64,000 bases of DNA from Nectonema munidae (taxonomy: Eukaryota > Nematomorpha > Nectonematoida > Nectonematidae). Positions within the stretch are counted from its first letter, which is position 1, and every line of letters begins with the position of its first letter. The notes below the pieces were generated by a model that worked only from the letters and a program-made list of their open reading frames with translations, was not told the DNA's origin and did no database searches. The position numbers were made by a program, and so were the translations under genes. Location: assembly GCA_030549495.1 (NCBI GenBank), contig JAUIRK010001057.1, positions 1,056,501 through 1,120,500 on the forward strand, given 5' to 3'. Below, piece after piece: positions 56,801 to 64,000 of the stretch.

Positions 56801-59657
56801 ATAAAAAACGCAAATTTTAAACATTTAATATGTTGCTATCTATAAGTTATATATAGGAACTATTCGATAAAGAGCTGGGCTATGCACACGTGATCAAATC
56901 CGGTTATATTTAATGTTAAACAATACACAACAGAAGCCATGATGTGAGACTGACTTACTTATATGCACAAATCTATGATCAAGATATGTCTAACACAGAG
57001 AGATAAGAAAACGACATATTTAAATGCATACATAAACTTGTGCGTATAGCACATAAGAATACGATTTATTTTCTTGTCTTTATTGTTTATACTTATCAAG
57101 ATAAAAATGGCTTATTAAGGGATATAAAAAGAGCTTGCGCAAGATGAGAACTTAAGCGTGTTGTGAAAATTTTATTGATACTTCGAAAAATCCATTAAAA
57201 AACCTAGTTTTGTAGCAATTGTGGTACTTTCAAAATTCAAGAAGAAAGAAAAGTTGATATTTTCATTGTGTATGAAAAAAATTTTCAAAGGTTTTCAATT
57301 TTATTTTTGGAATACTTTTATTTTATTTAAAATGCCTGTTGGAAACAGGGTTGCGAACTTCATTTTTAACCCAGTAAAAAATATAGGGTTTGTAGATTTT
57401 TTTGAAAAAATTATGCATTAAATAATATAAAATCTAGAGAATAATGATACAGATTTATGAAGTTTTTGTCAATATTCAATATTTTTACTATTTAGAAAAT
57501 AAGTTGAAACATTGAAAACTGATTGTCAATTAATAAACAATATAGATTAAAAATGCAAAAGCAATAATTTGATTAGGGAATAGTGGAAATCGATCAAGTA
57601 AAAGTATTGATAAATGTCCTTCTATTCTCTCCTATTTACTCTTGCAGTCTGAAGAAGCTTCGCGGAGGCGAAACATTACAAAATTGAATTTTTATCAATA
57701 GTTCCAATTTCGTTTAGATTATTTTTTTACTACTTTTTGAATATTGATCTGCCTCATTTCGTTTATATTTAAATATATTTGAAAAGGTATTGGAATTTTG
57801 AGATTTGAAGTTGTCAGAATAAGAAAACAACCTTTACCAAGTATAAGTATAGAATATTCAAGTCTATTAACACGGAATTTATATAAACAAAAGTTAAAAA
57901 AAAACTTCAAAAATGTGTTCTGATTATAAAGGAATCGGATTACTCAATGTATAATCACTGTACCAAAAAATGTGACCTTATTTAGTTTATCAATTAAAAG
58001 GGAGGTTTATCTTTACAATGTTTCTTGGCAAGCACACATGGCCTTCATCGGGTATTTAAAGAAGTTCATGACCAAAAAAGAAAGAAATGCTGGCTTAAAC
58101 AATATAATGTATAGAAAGAAGCTGATGAATGAAAGGCGATTGGTTACCTTTAAAACGTTGAATAAACTTTCTTGACAGCCTGTTTCTTTATTTTTGAACA
58201 AATCGTGAGCAGGAAACGTTCTAGTGATGTCGCGTCGTATCAGCTTTTCAACATTGGAATGCTGCTTCAAGTAATCCACGTACAACTTCTTAGCAAGGGA
58301 GGAATGCGCCTCACTCAAAAGCTGCCAAACAATTCCTCTAAATGGATCTGGGATTCCTTCACTCACTAAGCACTAGATTCACAAGAAAATGATTTAAACG
58401 TACTAAGAAGAAGTAGAAGAAGACAGAATTGAAAAAGAGAAAAATAAGTTTAATACGAAATAAAAAATCTAGGGAGGGAAAGATAAGGAGAATATACTAA
58501 CCGACGATTCAAATATTTTATCTCACTCTATAATGAAAAACTTTCAACAGTAGTAATTTTGACTAAAAGATTGAACTAATCAAACAACTAAACCTTTGTG
58601 AAATGATAAGTTTAATTTATCAAGACACTTCAAGTCGTTCTGACAAATATCTTAATTAAATTTTAAAAGCTGCTTATCAACGTAACAAATTGTTCTAGTA
58701 CAGAAATGAGGAGCATTAAATAAATAGTATTTAACTTAATTGTTTTATTTGACTTACGAAACTAGACATGCGTCTATTAAAAAATGTAAAAGTAGATACA
58801 TATCTACTAATCTTGGAGACATCAGTGATGAACATGGCGAGAGATGCAATCAGGATATCAAGGTTATGGAGGAGAAAACTATGTAGAAATCAAACACTCC
58901 AGAAGTTCTGGTAAACGGAAATTTATACCATGAATTTATAACATGAGATTATAACATGGTTTTAATCTATAAGATCTTAATATAACTCATTAGTTATTTT
59001 TCGAGTGATTAGATTGTAAAATCGTGAAAAATATATTTCTTCTATATTTGAAAGTATAAAAAAGTATATTCATAGATGTCATAGAAAAATACATCGTTCA
59101 CTCCAATAAATATAATTTAACAGTACTTAAATTAAGAAAAGTTTTTAGGTAAAAATATTACATTTAATTAAAAATAAAATTTAAAAATAATTGAAGCATG
59201 TTGTTTCGACCAAAACGCATTATATAGTTAGTATGCTGGTTGTAAAGAGATGAGCATGATTACATTGCATGAACTTTATCCCATTTAAAAATTGTGCGAA
59301 TTAGAACTATGGAACAAATATAGATTTTAAATAACATAAGGTTATTAATAATTAAGAAAATAATTAGGAAAATAATATTGACAAAAGCGCTTAAAGATGG
59401 GAGAACTAATAATATAAGTTTTCTGCTTACAACTTCGTATAATCGTGTAAACAAAATTTTTATTTCAGATTACCTTTATTTCGTTCCAATTCTTCTTACT
59501 CTTGGATTCCCATTCAGTCACAATTTTACCCCAAATTTTCCATAAAGAGGCTTCATCAATCTCTCTTTCGTCGGGACTTTCACTTTTTTCTTCAGCTACT
59601 ACTCTTGCATTTCTATCATCTTTATCTTCATTACAGTTATTTAAACTCTGAGAATTA
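38402..59657 (-). CDS. Evi5: EVI5 family Rab GTPase-activating protein (14 exons, 5' exon missing)
   Basis: TBC-domain protein that stimulates GTP hydrolysis by Rab proteins (Rab11/Rab35 in studied relatives) and acts in endosomal recycling, centrosome function and cytokinesis. Exons, 5' to 3': 59657-59474, 58372-58148, 56794-56720, 55446-55321, 54048-53905, 53840-53751, 50044-49832, 48919-48710, 48289-48155, 48104-47961, 45048-44818, 43518-43372, 39126-39091, 38815-38402. All junctions after the first are phase 0, giving about 790 codons (human EVI5 is 810 aa). The TBC domain spans exons 2-7 and keeps both catalytic fingers: Arg in RRDITRTFP and Gln in GYCQG. A coiled coil fills exons 7-14, ending in an acidic DDESSEEEE tail. 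The ATG exon was not found. A GC donor is needed at the eighth exon. Confidence 0.93.
39091..39126 (-). CDS. Evi5: EVI5 36-bp micro-exon
   Basis: Encodes DATPLSSYTDAN in phase 0, with acceptor TTTTTGAGTCAG and donor GTGAGT. Its frame fits both neighbours. Strong splice sites support it; the residues are not conserved enough to confirm by sight. Confidence 0.6.
40606..42210 (+). pseudogene. piggyBac-superfamily transposon 2, heavily decayed
   Basis: In EVI5 intron 12, antisense to the gene. Recognisable blocks in several frames: DTFETLFDDHVMSHIV, FVSQYMTKNRYIEIKRNLRF, ILYFDKFFYKSRTYENF (second catalytic Asp region), ICIAEYNKYMGRVDKMNWI (third Asp region, VD) and a C-terminal RKCAVCKKT Cys-rich remnant. 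Many stops and frame changes. It differs strongly from element 1, so it is a separate lineage. Start and end are estimated from the first ATG and the Cys-rich tail. Confidence 0.75.
42470..42800. mobile_element. transposon-end remnants
   Basis: TTAAGAACCACTGAT at about 42,508-42,523 and GTTTACGAACCAC at about 42,781-42,793 are both hAT-type ends (reverse complement CAGTGGTTCTTAA). Partners were not resolved. In EVI5 intron 12. Confidence 0.35.
43372..43518 (-). CDS. Evi5: EVI5 exon (coiled coil)
   Basis: Encodes VNILQKKYDDIGNDLTFYMD, then QFEKLSGVKVEGRRYVSELE and VKLVKTQQK: 49 codons, heptad-like. Acceptor TTTTTTATAG, donor GTATCA, phase 0 at both ends. Confidence 0.8.
43774..44139 (+). other. 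unexplained stop-to-stop frame in EVI5 intron
   Basis: About 120 codons without a stop, no ATG near its start, in locally GC-richer DNA. It contains YYGGSNQPQRYPPGRSL, then CRRHFEACVNRLCGKHREMC with four Cys. It is antisense to EVI5 and ends about 90 bp before a hAT-type end at 44,236. Possibly a fragment of an element or a retrocopy; I do not recognise the family. Confidence 0.25.
44225..44255. mobile_element. hAT-type right end
   Basis: GGTTGGGAACCCCTG (reverse complement CAGGGGTTCCCAACC) is a classic hAT terminal sequence. The left partner was not identified. Confidence 0.45.
44600..44700 (-). repeat. tRNA-derived SINE
   Basis: On the - strand: an A-box-like TGGATTAGTGGTGAACGCG, then about 35 bases on a B-box GGGTTTGATTCTCG. 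It sits in the EVI5 intron just 5' of exon 12 in gene order (44818 to 43518). No complete cloverleaf. Confidence 0.6.
44818..45048 (-). CDS. Evi5: EVI5 exon (coiled coil)
   Basis: Encodes MYLDPSLKEAEIDTNN at its start and ETSAFAEIEELKYNLRNSEN at its end, the latter matching the EAETQAEIREIKQRM region of vertebrate EVI5. Acceptor GAATTTAG, donor GTGAGC, 77 codons in phase 0. Confidence 0.85.
45440..47108 (+). mobile_element. unclassified transposon-associated coding element, broken
   Basis: Inside an EVI5 intron, opposite strand. The order of blocks is: SFCYICGEFTKVSQRRSIT (a CxxC knuckle), KIGDQDKSWA, CYFCLTKIKGF, WRLFIDSSKRSLKAVLLHNG, CGDFKVIGFLMGMQTGFTK, YCCFLCHWDSRA, GIFVGPQIREVIKDG and LGAVSDEHGERFHQDISKMA. 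This is a protein family I know as very common in transposon-rich invertebrate genomes, but whose element class I cannot name. The coding sequence is spread over a few frames, so this copy is a fossil with a small number of breaks. Shorter relics occur at 33,312 and 58,811. Confidence 0.65.
47961..48104 (-). CDS. Evi5: EVI5 exon (coiled coil)
   Basis: Encodes EHRQLLKVEKDHEIVQEELL, GTKLQEAEVRDALQQLRQKV and SDIQKEFK, equivalent to the ELVQARLSEAESQCALKEMQ block of human EVI5. Acceptor TTTTAAG, donor GTTTTC, 48 codons. Confidence 0.88.
48155..48289 (-). CDS. Evi5: EVI5 exon (coiled coil)
   Basis: Encodes LIEKIRAYESLISNLEEELE, then SVKEKEKRLTDSLEKISDKF and VVLEH. Acceptor ATATTTTTAG, donor GTAAAT, phase 0. 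Confidence 0.85.
48710..48919 (-). CDS. Evi5: EVI5 exon with Asn-rich insert
   Basis: Begins ESASLADKLIQGQIFRAQ then EEEHFALKRE, the signature ESASLADRLIQGQ of EVI5 proteins. It continues into a stretch with NNNSNIDLLNKNNNN absent from vertebrate EVI5. There is no phase-0 GT donor before the in-frame TGA at 48,683; the best exit is a GC donor (CAG|GCAATC) at 48,709, which joins in frame to exon 9. Reading on to the TGA would give a short isoform ending IPIYPE. Confidence 0.8.
49832..50044 (-). CDS. Evi5: EVI5 exon, end of TBC domain and start of coiled coil
   Basis: Encodes YFQKEIPVRLGNSIDAVFAT, EQFSYNEKKIKKLEKDYACL and IKRMKQENRLLKHRNQFLEQ. It matches HFQKVIPHQF through the KKMKKLEKEY and RLRTENRLLKQRIETLE blocks of human EVI5. 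Acceptor CAATTATAG; donor GTTTTT is weak. 71 codons. Confidence 0.9.
51761..51886. mobile_element. TTAA-type MITE, copy 3
   Basis: 126 bp between TTAA and TTAA. Opens TTAACTCGTTATCGACAGG, closes GTCGATAACCGGTTAA, with inner AGACGATATCTAG and AAAACGCAGA blocks. In an EVI5 intron. Confidence 0.75.
52200..52320 (-). repeat. tRNA-derived SINE
   Basis: On the - strand: A-box-like TGGTTAGATAAAGCG and a near-perfect B-box GGGTTCGATCCC 30-odd bases on. This is the best of the three polymerase III-like units, but it lacks a convincing acceptor stem. In an EVI5 intron. Confidence 0.65.
53751..53840 (-). CDS. Evi5: EVI5 exon (TBC domain)
   Basis: Encodes GLSLIFKVGLALLQLSRLDL then LALDMEGMLQ, the GLEIVFRVGLALLQ...LDMEGM block. 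Acceptor ATGTTACAG, donor GTAAAA. Separated from the preceding exon by an intron of only 64 bp. Confidence 0.95.
53905..54048 (-). CDS. Evi5: EVI5 exon (TBC domain)
   Basis: Encodes ENLPEIYNHFQLCSFHTSMY, then ASAWFLTLFSSCLPNEFAFR and IFDAFFIE. The SMYAS-WFLTLF block is diagnostic for TBC domains. Acceptor TTAAATAG, donor GTTAGT. Confidence 0.95.
54391..54497. mobile_element. TTAA-type MITE, copy 4
   Basis: 107 bp from TTAA to TTAA. Opens TTAACCGGTTATCGATATA, closes GGCCGATAACGAGTTAA. It shares AATCGTCTGCTTTTATAAA with copy 2. In the EVI5 intron between exons 4 and 5. Confidence 0.75.
54894..55226. mobile_element. foldback element with 17-bp flanking direct repeats
   Basis: Two arms of about 140 bp are inverted copies: left ATAACAAATATAAAAACG, CTGGCCACTTTAT, AAAATAGTGAAAATGAGAT; right the complements around ATCTCATTTTCACTAT and AAGTGTCCAG. 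A 17-bp sequence TAAATATCATAAAATAG stands at both sides (54,894-54,910 and 55,210-55,226), probably a target duplication. It encodes nothing. In the EVI5 intron between exons 4 and 5. Confidence 0.75.
55321..55446 (-). CDS. Evi5: EVI5 exon (TBC domain)
   Basis: Encodes MPEEDAFSVLVQLMQKYEMR, then KIYKPSMSELGFCMYQFEFL and LQ, nearly the MPEEEAFCVFVKLMQDYRLR block of vertebrates. Acceptor TTATCTTAG, donor GTATTT. Confidence 0.96.
56135..56395. mobile_element. decayed hAT-type MITE (GTCGGAGTC family)
   Basis: Repeated CCGACTC and ACTCCGACTCC blocks at both ends, ending near CTCCGCAACTCTG, the inverse of the copy at 5,204. In an EVI5 intron. Confidence 0.45.
56720..56794 (-). CDS. Evi5: EVI5 exon with TBC glutamine finger
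   Basis: Encodes AYSIHDSEVGYCQGSCF then IVGLLLMH. The Gln of YCQG is the catalytic glutamine supplied by TBC-type activators. Acceptor TTATTCTTAG, donor GTAAGT. Confidence 0.95.
57646..57675 (+). ncRNA. hammerhead-like motif (weak)
   Basis: CTGAAGA, a short stem-forming stretch (GCTTCGCGGAGGC) and CGAAAC follow in the order of a hammerhead ribozyme core, but the core has A where CTGATGA has T, so it is probably inactive or a look-alike repeat tail. Confidence 0.2.
58148..58372 (-). CDS. Evi5: EVI5 exon with TBC arginine finger
   Basis: Encodes CLVSEGIPDPFRGIVWQLLS, KLYVDYLKQHSNVEKLIR, RDITRTFPAHDLFKNKETG and CQESLFNVLK. Arg in RRDITRTFP is the arginine finger. Acceptor GAATCTAG (weak tract), donor GTAACC; 75 codons in phase 0. 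Confidence 0.95.
58811..58880 (+). pseudogene. small relic of the element protein seen at 45,440
   Basis: Reads GDISDEHGERCNQDIKVME, matching the C-terminal signature GAVSDEHGERFHQDISKM. Nothing upstream is recognisable. In EVI5 intron 1 of the recognised set. Confidence 0.55.
59474..59657 (-). CDS. Evi5: EVI5 N-terminal exon (first recognised)
   Basis: An acidic, unconserved start (SLNNCNEDKDDRNARVV) leads into EREIDEASLWKIWGKIVTEW then ESKSKKNWNEIK, matching DSWILWGRIVNEWEDVRKK just before the TBC domain. Acceptor CAATTTTAG, donor GTAATC. It starts two bases into a codon, so at least one upstream exon with the ATG is missing. Confidence 0.88.
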
Positions 59658-60195
59658 CTAAAATTGAAATATTGCAATTAGATAAAAACAGAAGGGATAA
59701 GTACGCAATAACAAAGACTTTTATCAAAACTACAATAAATGAACTTAAGTGCATCACTTGAAGTTACCAATGTAAATAACTAAGGAAACAAATACCCAAG
59801 AAATAAATAAAAACTCCACTGGAACTAAATGATTTGAAAGTACTAAGAATATTTACTATATCTTCAGATGACATAAAACGTTGGTTGTGAACCCATATGT
59901 ACTTTTAAACTTTCTAAATAAAAAAGGGGGTCAATTCTTATTTTTTTGTATCTCTGCAATTTAAATGAGAAAAAATGATACTTTTTTTTTTAGAAATAAT
60001 GGTCATTTTGACGCGTTGATGTCTGTCCTAAGGGTTAAAAAACTTTACACAGCATTTTATCTAAAAACTGAAAAACGTATATTTCTAGTAAATTTTCATG
60101 TCGGAAGTGGATGCTATAAAAAAATTTGTCCGCAGTGAGAGAATGATATTTTATATTAATGTCAAGGTGCTTACTATAAAAATAGAACTTTATCG

Positions 60196-60325
60196 TTGAA
60201 CCCTTTGAGGACCAGTGGGTCACCAGTGACCCAAGAAATGAAAATCGTTTGCTTTGAATATATAAAATTCCATTGAAAAAGAAAGCAGACAAATCCTCTT
60301 CTAAATGTTGATCCTCAAAGGGGAA
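60196..60325. mobile_element. TTAA-type MITE, subfamily C
   Basis: Starts TTGAACCCTTTGAGGACC with an inner near-palindrome GGGTCACCAGTGACCC and ends ATCCTCAAAGGGG. Same plan as 26,834-26,960. Boundary TTAA is mutated to TTGA. Confidence 0.6.
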
Positions 60326-61310
60326 GGGGCGGGCATAGCATTTTAAGAAAGATGGTAGCGTTTCTGGGTAAAAATCCAAATTCAAAATTTTACTGACAAG
60401 AGGAGAAAATGAGCGAGCAGTATTAGCTCAAATAGATTTCGCTCGATAAGAAATGTGTGTGATGAAATATAAAATCATAATTCTAAATAAAAAACGTGAA
60501 TAAAGATCAGCTATTAAATAAATATTCATCAAAAAAGTGTAAGCATTGCTTTTATTGAATTCAATAAACTTATATTAATTACACACGCACTCAACTCGAA
60601 GAAAAATTTATTCATTCGAAACTAAAAACTTCTCAGATCAATAAAAAAGAGATGAAGCAATTACTTAACATTCTGAAGTTTGCGATGAAATATAATTACT
60701 ACGCTGGGAACTTCTTTTATTTAGATCATAGCGATCTATCCTTATTTTGATGTAATATTTTCTATTCTGCAAGTTTAAGCATGCAATTTGTGTTAGATAA
60801 ATGTATTGATTCTAAGTAAATTATTATGACACACTAACTATATAATTTTAGCAAAACATTTTATAATATATTTCAAATGTAACTTTTAAAAGAACCTTTG
60901 AAAGCAAATATATCCTAAATGTAAACTAGTCAGTCAGTCGGGTTCGCTAAAAATGAGTATTTGAGATAAAGCAATGAATTAATTTTAAGGAATAAAGACA
61001 AACTCAATTAAAATATAACTTAAAAAACCGAAAACTTCTAAAAACAGGACAATTCAATTTCCTTATTATTTTCATATAACATCACTTTTATAAAGTTTTG
61101 GCTTTTATTTCAAATTTCAATTATTATTTTAATTATTAACATATATTTTTTTATAAAATTATTTGTTCTTGATAGATTTGACAGGTGAGGGTTAGTTTGT
61201 GAGTAACTCTTCGCTTAGTTTTGATAGGTGTACTTTGATTATGCTTCATATATTTATAGTGTTTTGTGAGTTTGATTTTGCTAGATTTCCTGAAAAATAA
61301 CGCTAAGCTC

Positions 61311-61412
61311 AAGCTAGGCATTTGACGTATGGAGACATAGTGAAATTGACAGTAGAGTTGGCGAACAGAAAACGTAGATTTTTCGCAAGTTTGGCGAACC
61401 CATTTTTTTCAT
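61311..61412 (+). repeat. dispersed repeat shared with 21,860-21,945
   Basis: AAGCTAGGCATTTGACG, AGTTGGCGAACAGAAAACG and TTCGCAAGTTTGGCGAACC match the earlier copy in inverted orientation. Family unknown. Confidence 0.5.
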
Positions 61413-63764
61413 TCAAATTCTGTGAGTATATCTGTTTTATTCCCTTCACTTTATTTATTTGGGAAAATTCTATGAAGCATGCTCGAGACATGAGGGTAAA
61501 TCACAGTATGTAAGCGGGAATACGTCAAACTGGTGAAAGCAAGGGAATTCCTAGTAGCGTCATCAAATTTGGGTGCATCATGAAAAGGGTATTTCCCGAT
61601 GGTCGCCATCTTGCGCTCGATGCATTAAATGTGAGCAGCTACAATTTACCAGTGTTTATTCGCAAAATAAAAAGAGTCAAATGAAAATGCGCTGTGATAT
61701 AATGACATTTGATTTCATATTGATTATAACATTCAAAGGGAAATGATGCAAGCCCAAGTTGCTGTAATTAGATCACTGTTGTTGGGGTTGCCAAAATCGT
61801 AAATGAATCTTTGAATTCTTGCCTTCGATTTAGTTGTAAATGGCAATGCACGAATCCGCTCTTAATCCTTGTGTAGTAGATAATAAAATATTTTAAATTT
61901 ATAAAAAGAAAATAAAAAGTTTAAAGAACATCGAAAAATAAATACAAAATTAGTTAAAATTTAAATTAAAGTGTTTCGAAAGAGACACATATCACTATTA
62001 ATGAGTTTAGTGATTTCATATTTATTAATGGACACTTTTCACATAATTAGCAATGAAAATGGTAAAGCAGTTTTACTGTTAAAGCTAAAAAATAGCATGA
62101 AAGTCACTCTAAAGGAATTAGAAAAGCATAATTCATCTTCAAATATAAAATTCAGAAAAACTTTGATTAAACGCCACACTTCAAGGAGATTAATGAACGT
62201 TGTTGAACACGATTTGAGGAAGACTTTGAACAATTAAATAAAACAAAAGTTTCTCTTATTTGGTTACAGTGCTATTGAATGATTAAAGGCTTCAGAGATA
62301 GGGCAAACAAGAATAAAAAGGCTAAGTGCTCTCCAGAGAAAAATTGGTTTAACGAAAGAAATGAAATCGTATGAAATAACTGGAAAGCGAAATAAGCAAC
62401 CTTTAATCATTTGCCGAAGCTCACTTATTGGACCAATTAAAGAGAGTCAGAGAAAGGATTTTTTCTTTTAGCCACTTTACAATGTTTAGTGTGAATATTT
62501 TGAGAAGAAAATAATTCTTTGACATTAAAGTCACTCTCAAGTATCATAGAATTTGCGTAATGTAAGCATTAACGGTAGTAACTAACTTTTTGCAGAAGAG
62601 TCTAAATAAATTCAGGAAATACTTATTTTCTCCTTCTAGTGAAAAAATACCTAAGTAAGATCTGGCTCTCTAATAGAACTCTAAGAAGGGAGTTAATCAG
62701 AATGATAGATGTAGACATAAGTTAAAACAAATTTATCCAAATTTGCCTTCTGATAAATTTAAATGAACATCTCAAAAAGTCTTGATGTTTCATTTATATG
62801 ATATGTAAATATCTTAAGGGTTCTGTAATCTGAAAGTTTTGACAACTTAAAAAAGTGGCAAAATAAAGAAATTTATCTTCTCATGGTTACCTACGCTTAA
62901 GTATGATGACAACTCATTATTCTGGATTCTAGACAATAACAAGAGAGAAAACTTATTATTTCAAAAATAAGTGTTATCCAAACTTGTGACGTAAGGTAAT
63001 GTATTGTACTTACCAAAAAGTACAATTCATCATAAATGCAATTTGAAGTGTAGTAGAAAAATCCTCAATTTGAAATGATAAATGATTGCGAAACGATTAG
63101 TGTGATTACGTAATATTCATCTTGCTGAATTTAAATAAATATATGAGAGATTTTGTTTGCAGTACATTATGATATTCGCTTGTGGATTGTAAAAGGTTTA
63201 GCAAAAAATAGCGTAGTAATGGAAGCGTTAGTTATGATCCAGGCCTCGTGAGTTCCAGATTTATAAGATTTATTATTCAGAAAATAAAGCAGATATTTTG
63301 GCTAGTTGATATATTTTTGTAGATTTTCTTCTTTTGACTACCTACCACCTTCTTGGGGTGTGTAAGGATAAAGTAAACACGTTCATAAATGATAAAACAT
63401 GTAATTACTCATTTACAAATTTCAGTTGGTTAATGAAATTCTAGAAGAGTGTTTGTATCTTTGCAAAAGTTCTGATTAAATTAGTAGAGACTTTTTTTTA
63501 TATCATTTTGGTAAGTTTTTAGACTATTTTCTACTTGTTGGCACTTAGCAGGGAGACACTTGTGACTTAAAAATAAAATCTCCAAAATAAATTTTCTATG
63601 ATTTTAGAATGATCACTAATTTAAATAACTATTGGGAGTTATAAGTTAGTAGTTTTCACTAACTAAGAAACTAATAATTATCTAACTAGCAAACTAATTG
63701 GCTAACAATCTAACTAGATATAAATTTTATAAGGATATATATATTTAAATTTATAAAATTATAA
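61413..63764. other. region where EVI5 5' exon would be expected, none seen
   Basis: AT-rich with scattered short frames. The longest (+ strand, 61,971-62,237, 88 codons, Lys/Leu/Asn-rich) has no motif. I found no - strand ATG exon that would splice in frame to 59,657. Confidence 0.4.
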
Positions 63765-63901
63765 TTAACCCATTAAGTCCCAATGCTCCCATTTGGGAAC
63801 ATAAGTAATTTCATCTTCGTCTGCTTTTTTGAATGACTTTGAATATAAATCGTCTACGTTTTTTAGATATCGTCTGATTTCTATGGTACTTAATGGCTTA
63901 A
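63765..63901. mobile_element. TTAA-type MITE, subfamily B (best copy)
   Basis: 137 bp from TTAACCCATTAAGTCCCAA to GGTACTTAATGGCTTAA. Inner parts: near-palindrome GCTCCCATTTGGGAACA, CTTCGTCTGC, TCGTCTACG and AGATATCGTCTGA. TTAA on both sides. Confidence 0.8.
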
Positions 63902-63966
63902 CTCACATAGTACGAATGTTCTCAAAGGGAACCCAAACCACTCGAGTAATCTCCATTTAATTTCAT

Positions 63967-64000
63967 TTAACCCATTAAGTACCATAGAAATCAGACGATA
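63967..64000. mobile_element. TTAA-type MITE, subfamily B, cut by window edge
   Basis: TTAACCCATTAAGTACCAT followed by AGAAATCAGACGATA equals the inverse of the right end of the copy at 63,765-63,901, only 65 bp away. The rest lies outside the window. Confidence 0.65.

Noticed and set aside
60035-60385. 116-codon - strand frame as a candidate EVI5 first exon
   Set aside because: It overlaps the MITE at 60,196-60,325, so most of it is transposon sequence; no in-frame splice to 59,657 was convincing.
61971-62237. 88-codon + strand frame rich in Lys/Leu
   Set aside because: No motif, no splice context and no base-composition shift.
1-64000. LTR retroelements or Polinton-type elements
   Set aside because: I saw no paired long terminal repeats and no protease, integrase or capsid motifs anywhere in the window.

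Overview
This 64 kb window is AT-rich animal nuclear DNA: introns, polyadenylation signals and many transposable elements, with no bacterial-type operons. Several introns are only 50-64 bp, next to others of several kb. The mix of Tc1-like, piggyBac, hAT, Helitron, LINE and tRNA-derived SINE sequence fits an arthropod. A crustacean such as a parasitic copepod is my guess, not something the sequence proves.

Two conserved host genes account for most of the window, and both are cut into exons too short to stand out as open frames. (1) RHEB, the mTORC1-activating small GTPase, lies on the + strand from 15,603 to 31,536 in eight exons. Every splice junction keeps frame, giving 182 aa from P-loop to a CLVM CaaX box. 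(2) EVI5, a TBC-domain Rab GTPase-activating protein with a long coiled coil, lies on the - strand from 59,657 down to 38,402 in fourteen recognised exons (about 790 codons). Its first, ATG-bearing exon is not identified. The genes converge tail to tail, 6.8 kb apart. A third, uncertain, Ser-rich open frame of 216 aa (- strand, 3,782-3,132) may be a separate host gene.

The rest is mostly mobile DNA. At 12,273-14,688 there is an apparently intact Tc1/mariner-superfamily (DD35E) transposon. Its ~300-bp terminal inverted repeats each carry ten copies of a 21-bp minisatellite, and it has its own TATA box, initiator, open transposase frame and poly(A) signal. It sits inside a short Helitron (11,913-14,846). 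RHEB intron 1 carries a decayed hAT element with a perfect 8-bp target duplication. Two different piggyBac relatives lie at 33.8-37.1 kb and 40.6-42.2 kb. Around ten short palindromic elements bounded by TTAA recur across the window, probably piggyBac-type MITEs. An unclassified transposon-associated protein family appears three times, the longest copy inside an EVI5 intron at 45.4-47.1 kb. LINE fragments, three tRNA-like SINE units, hAT and Tigger-like MITEs and a 300-bp foldback with 17-bp flanking repeats make up the remainder.

Functionally, RHEB and EVI5 both belong to small-GTPase signalling (TOR activation and Rab-controlled membrane traffic), but nothing in the sequence shows that their being neighbours matters. 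The most unusual object is the minisatellite-ended transposon.
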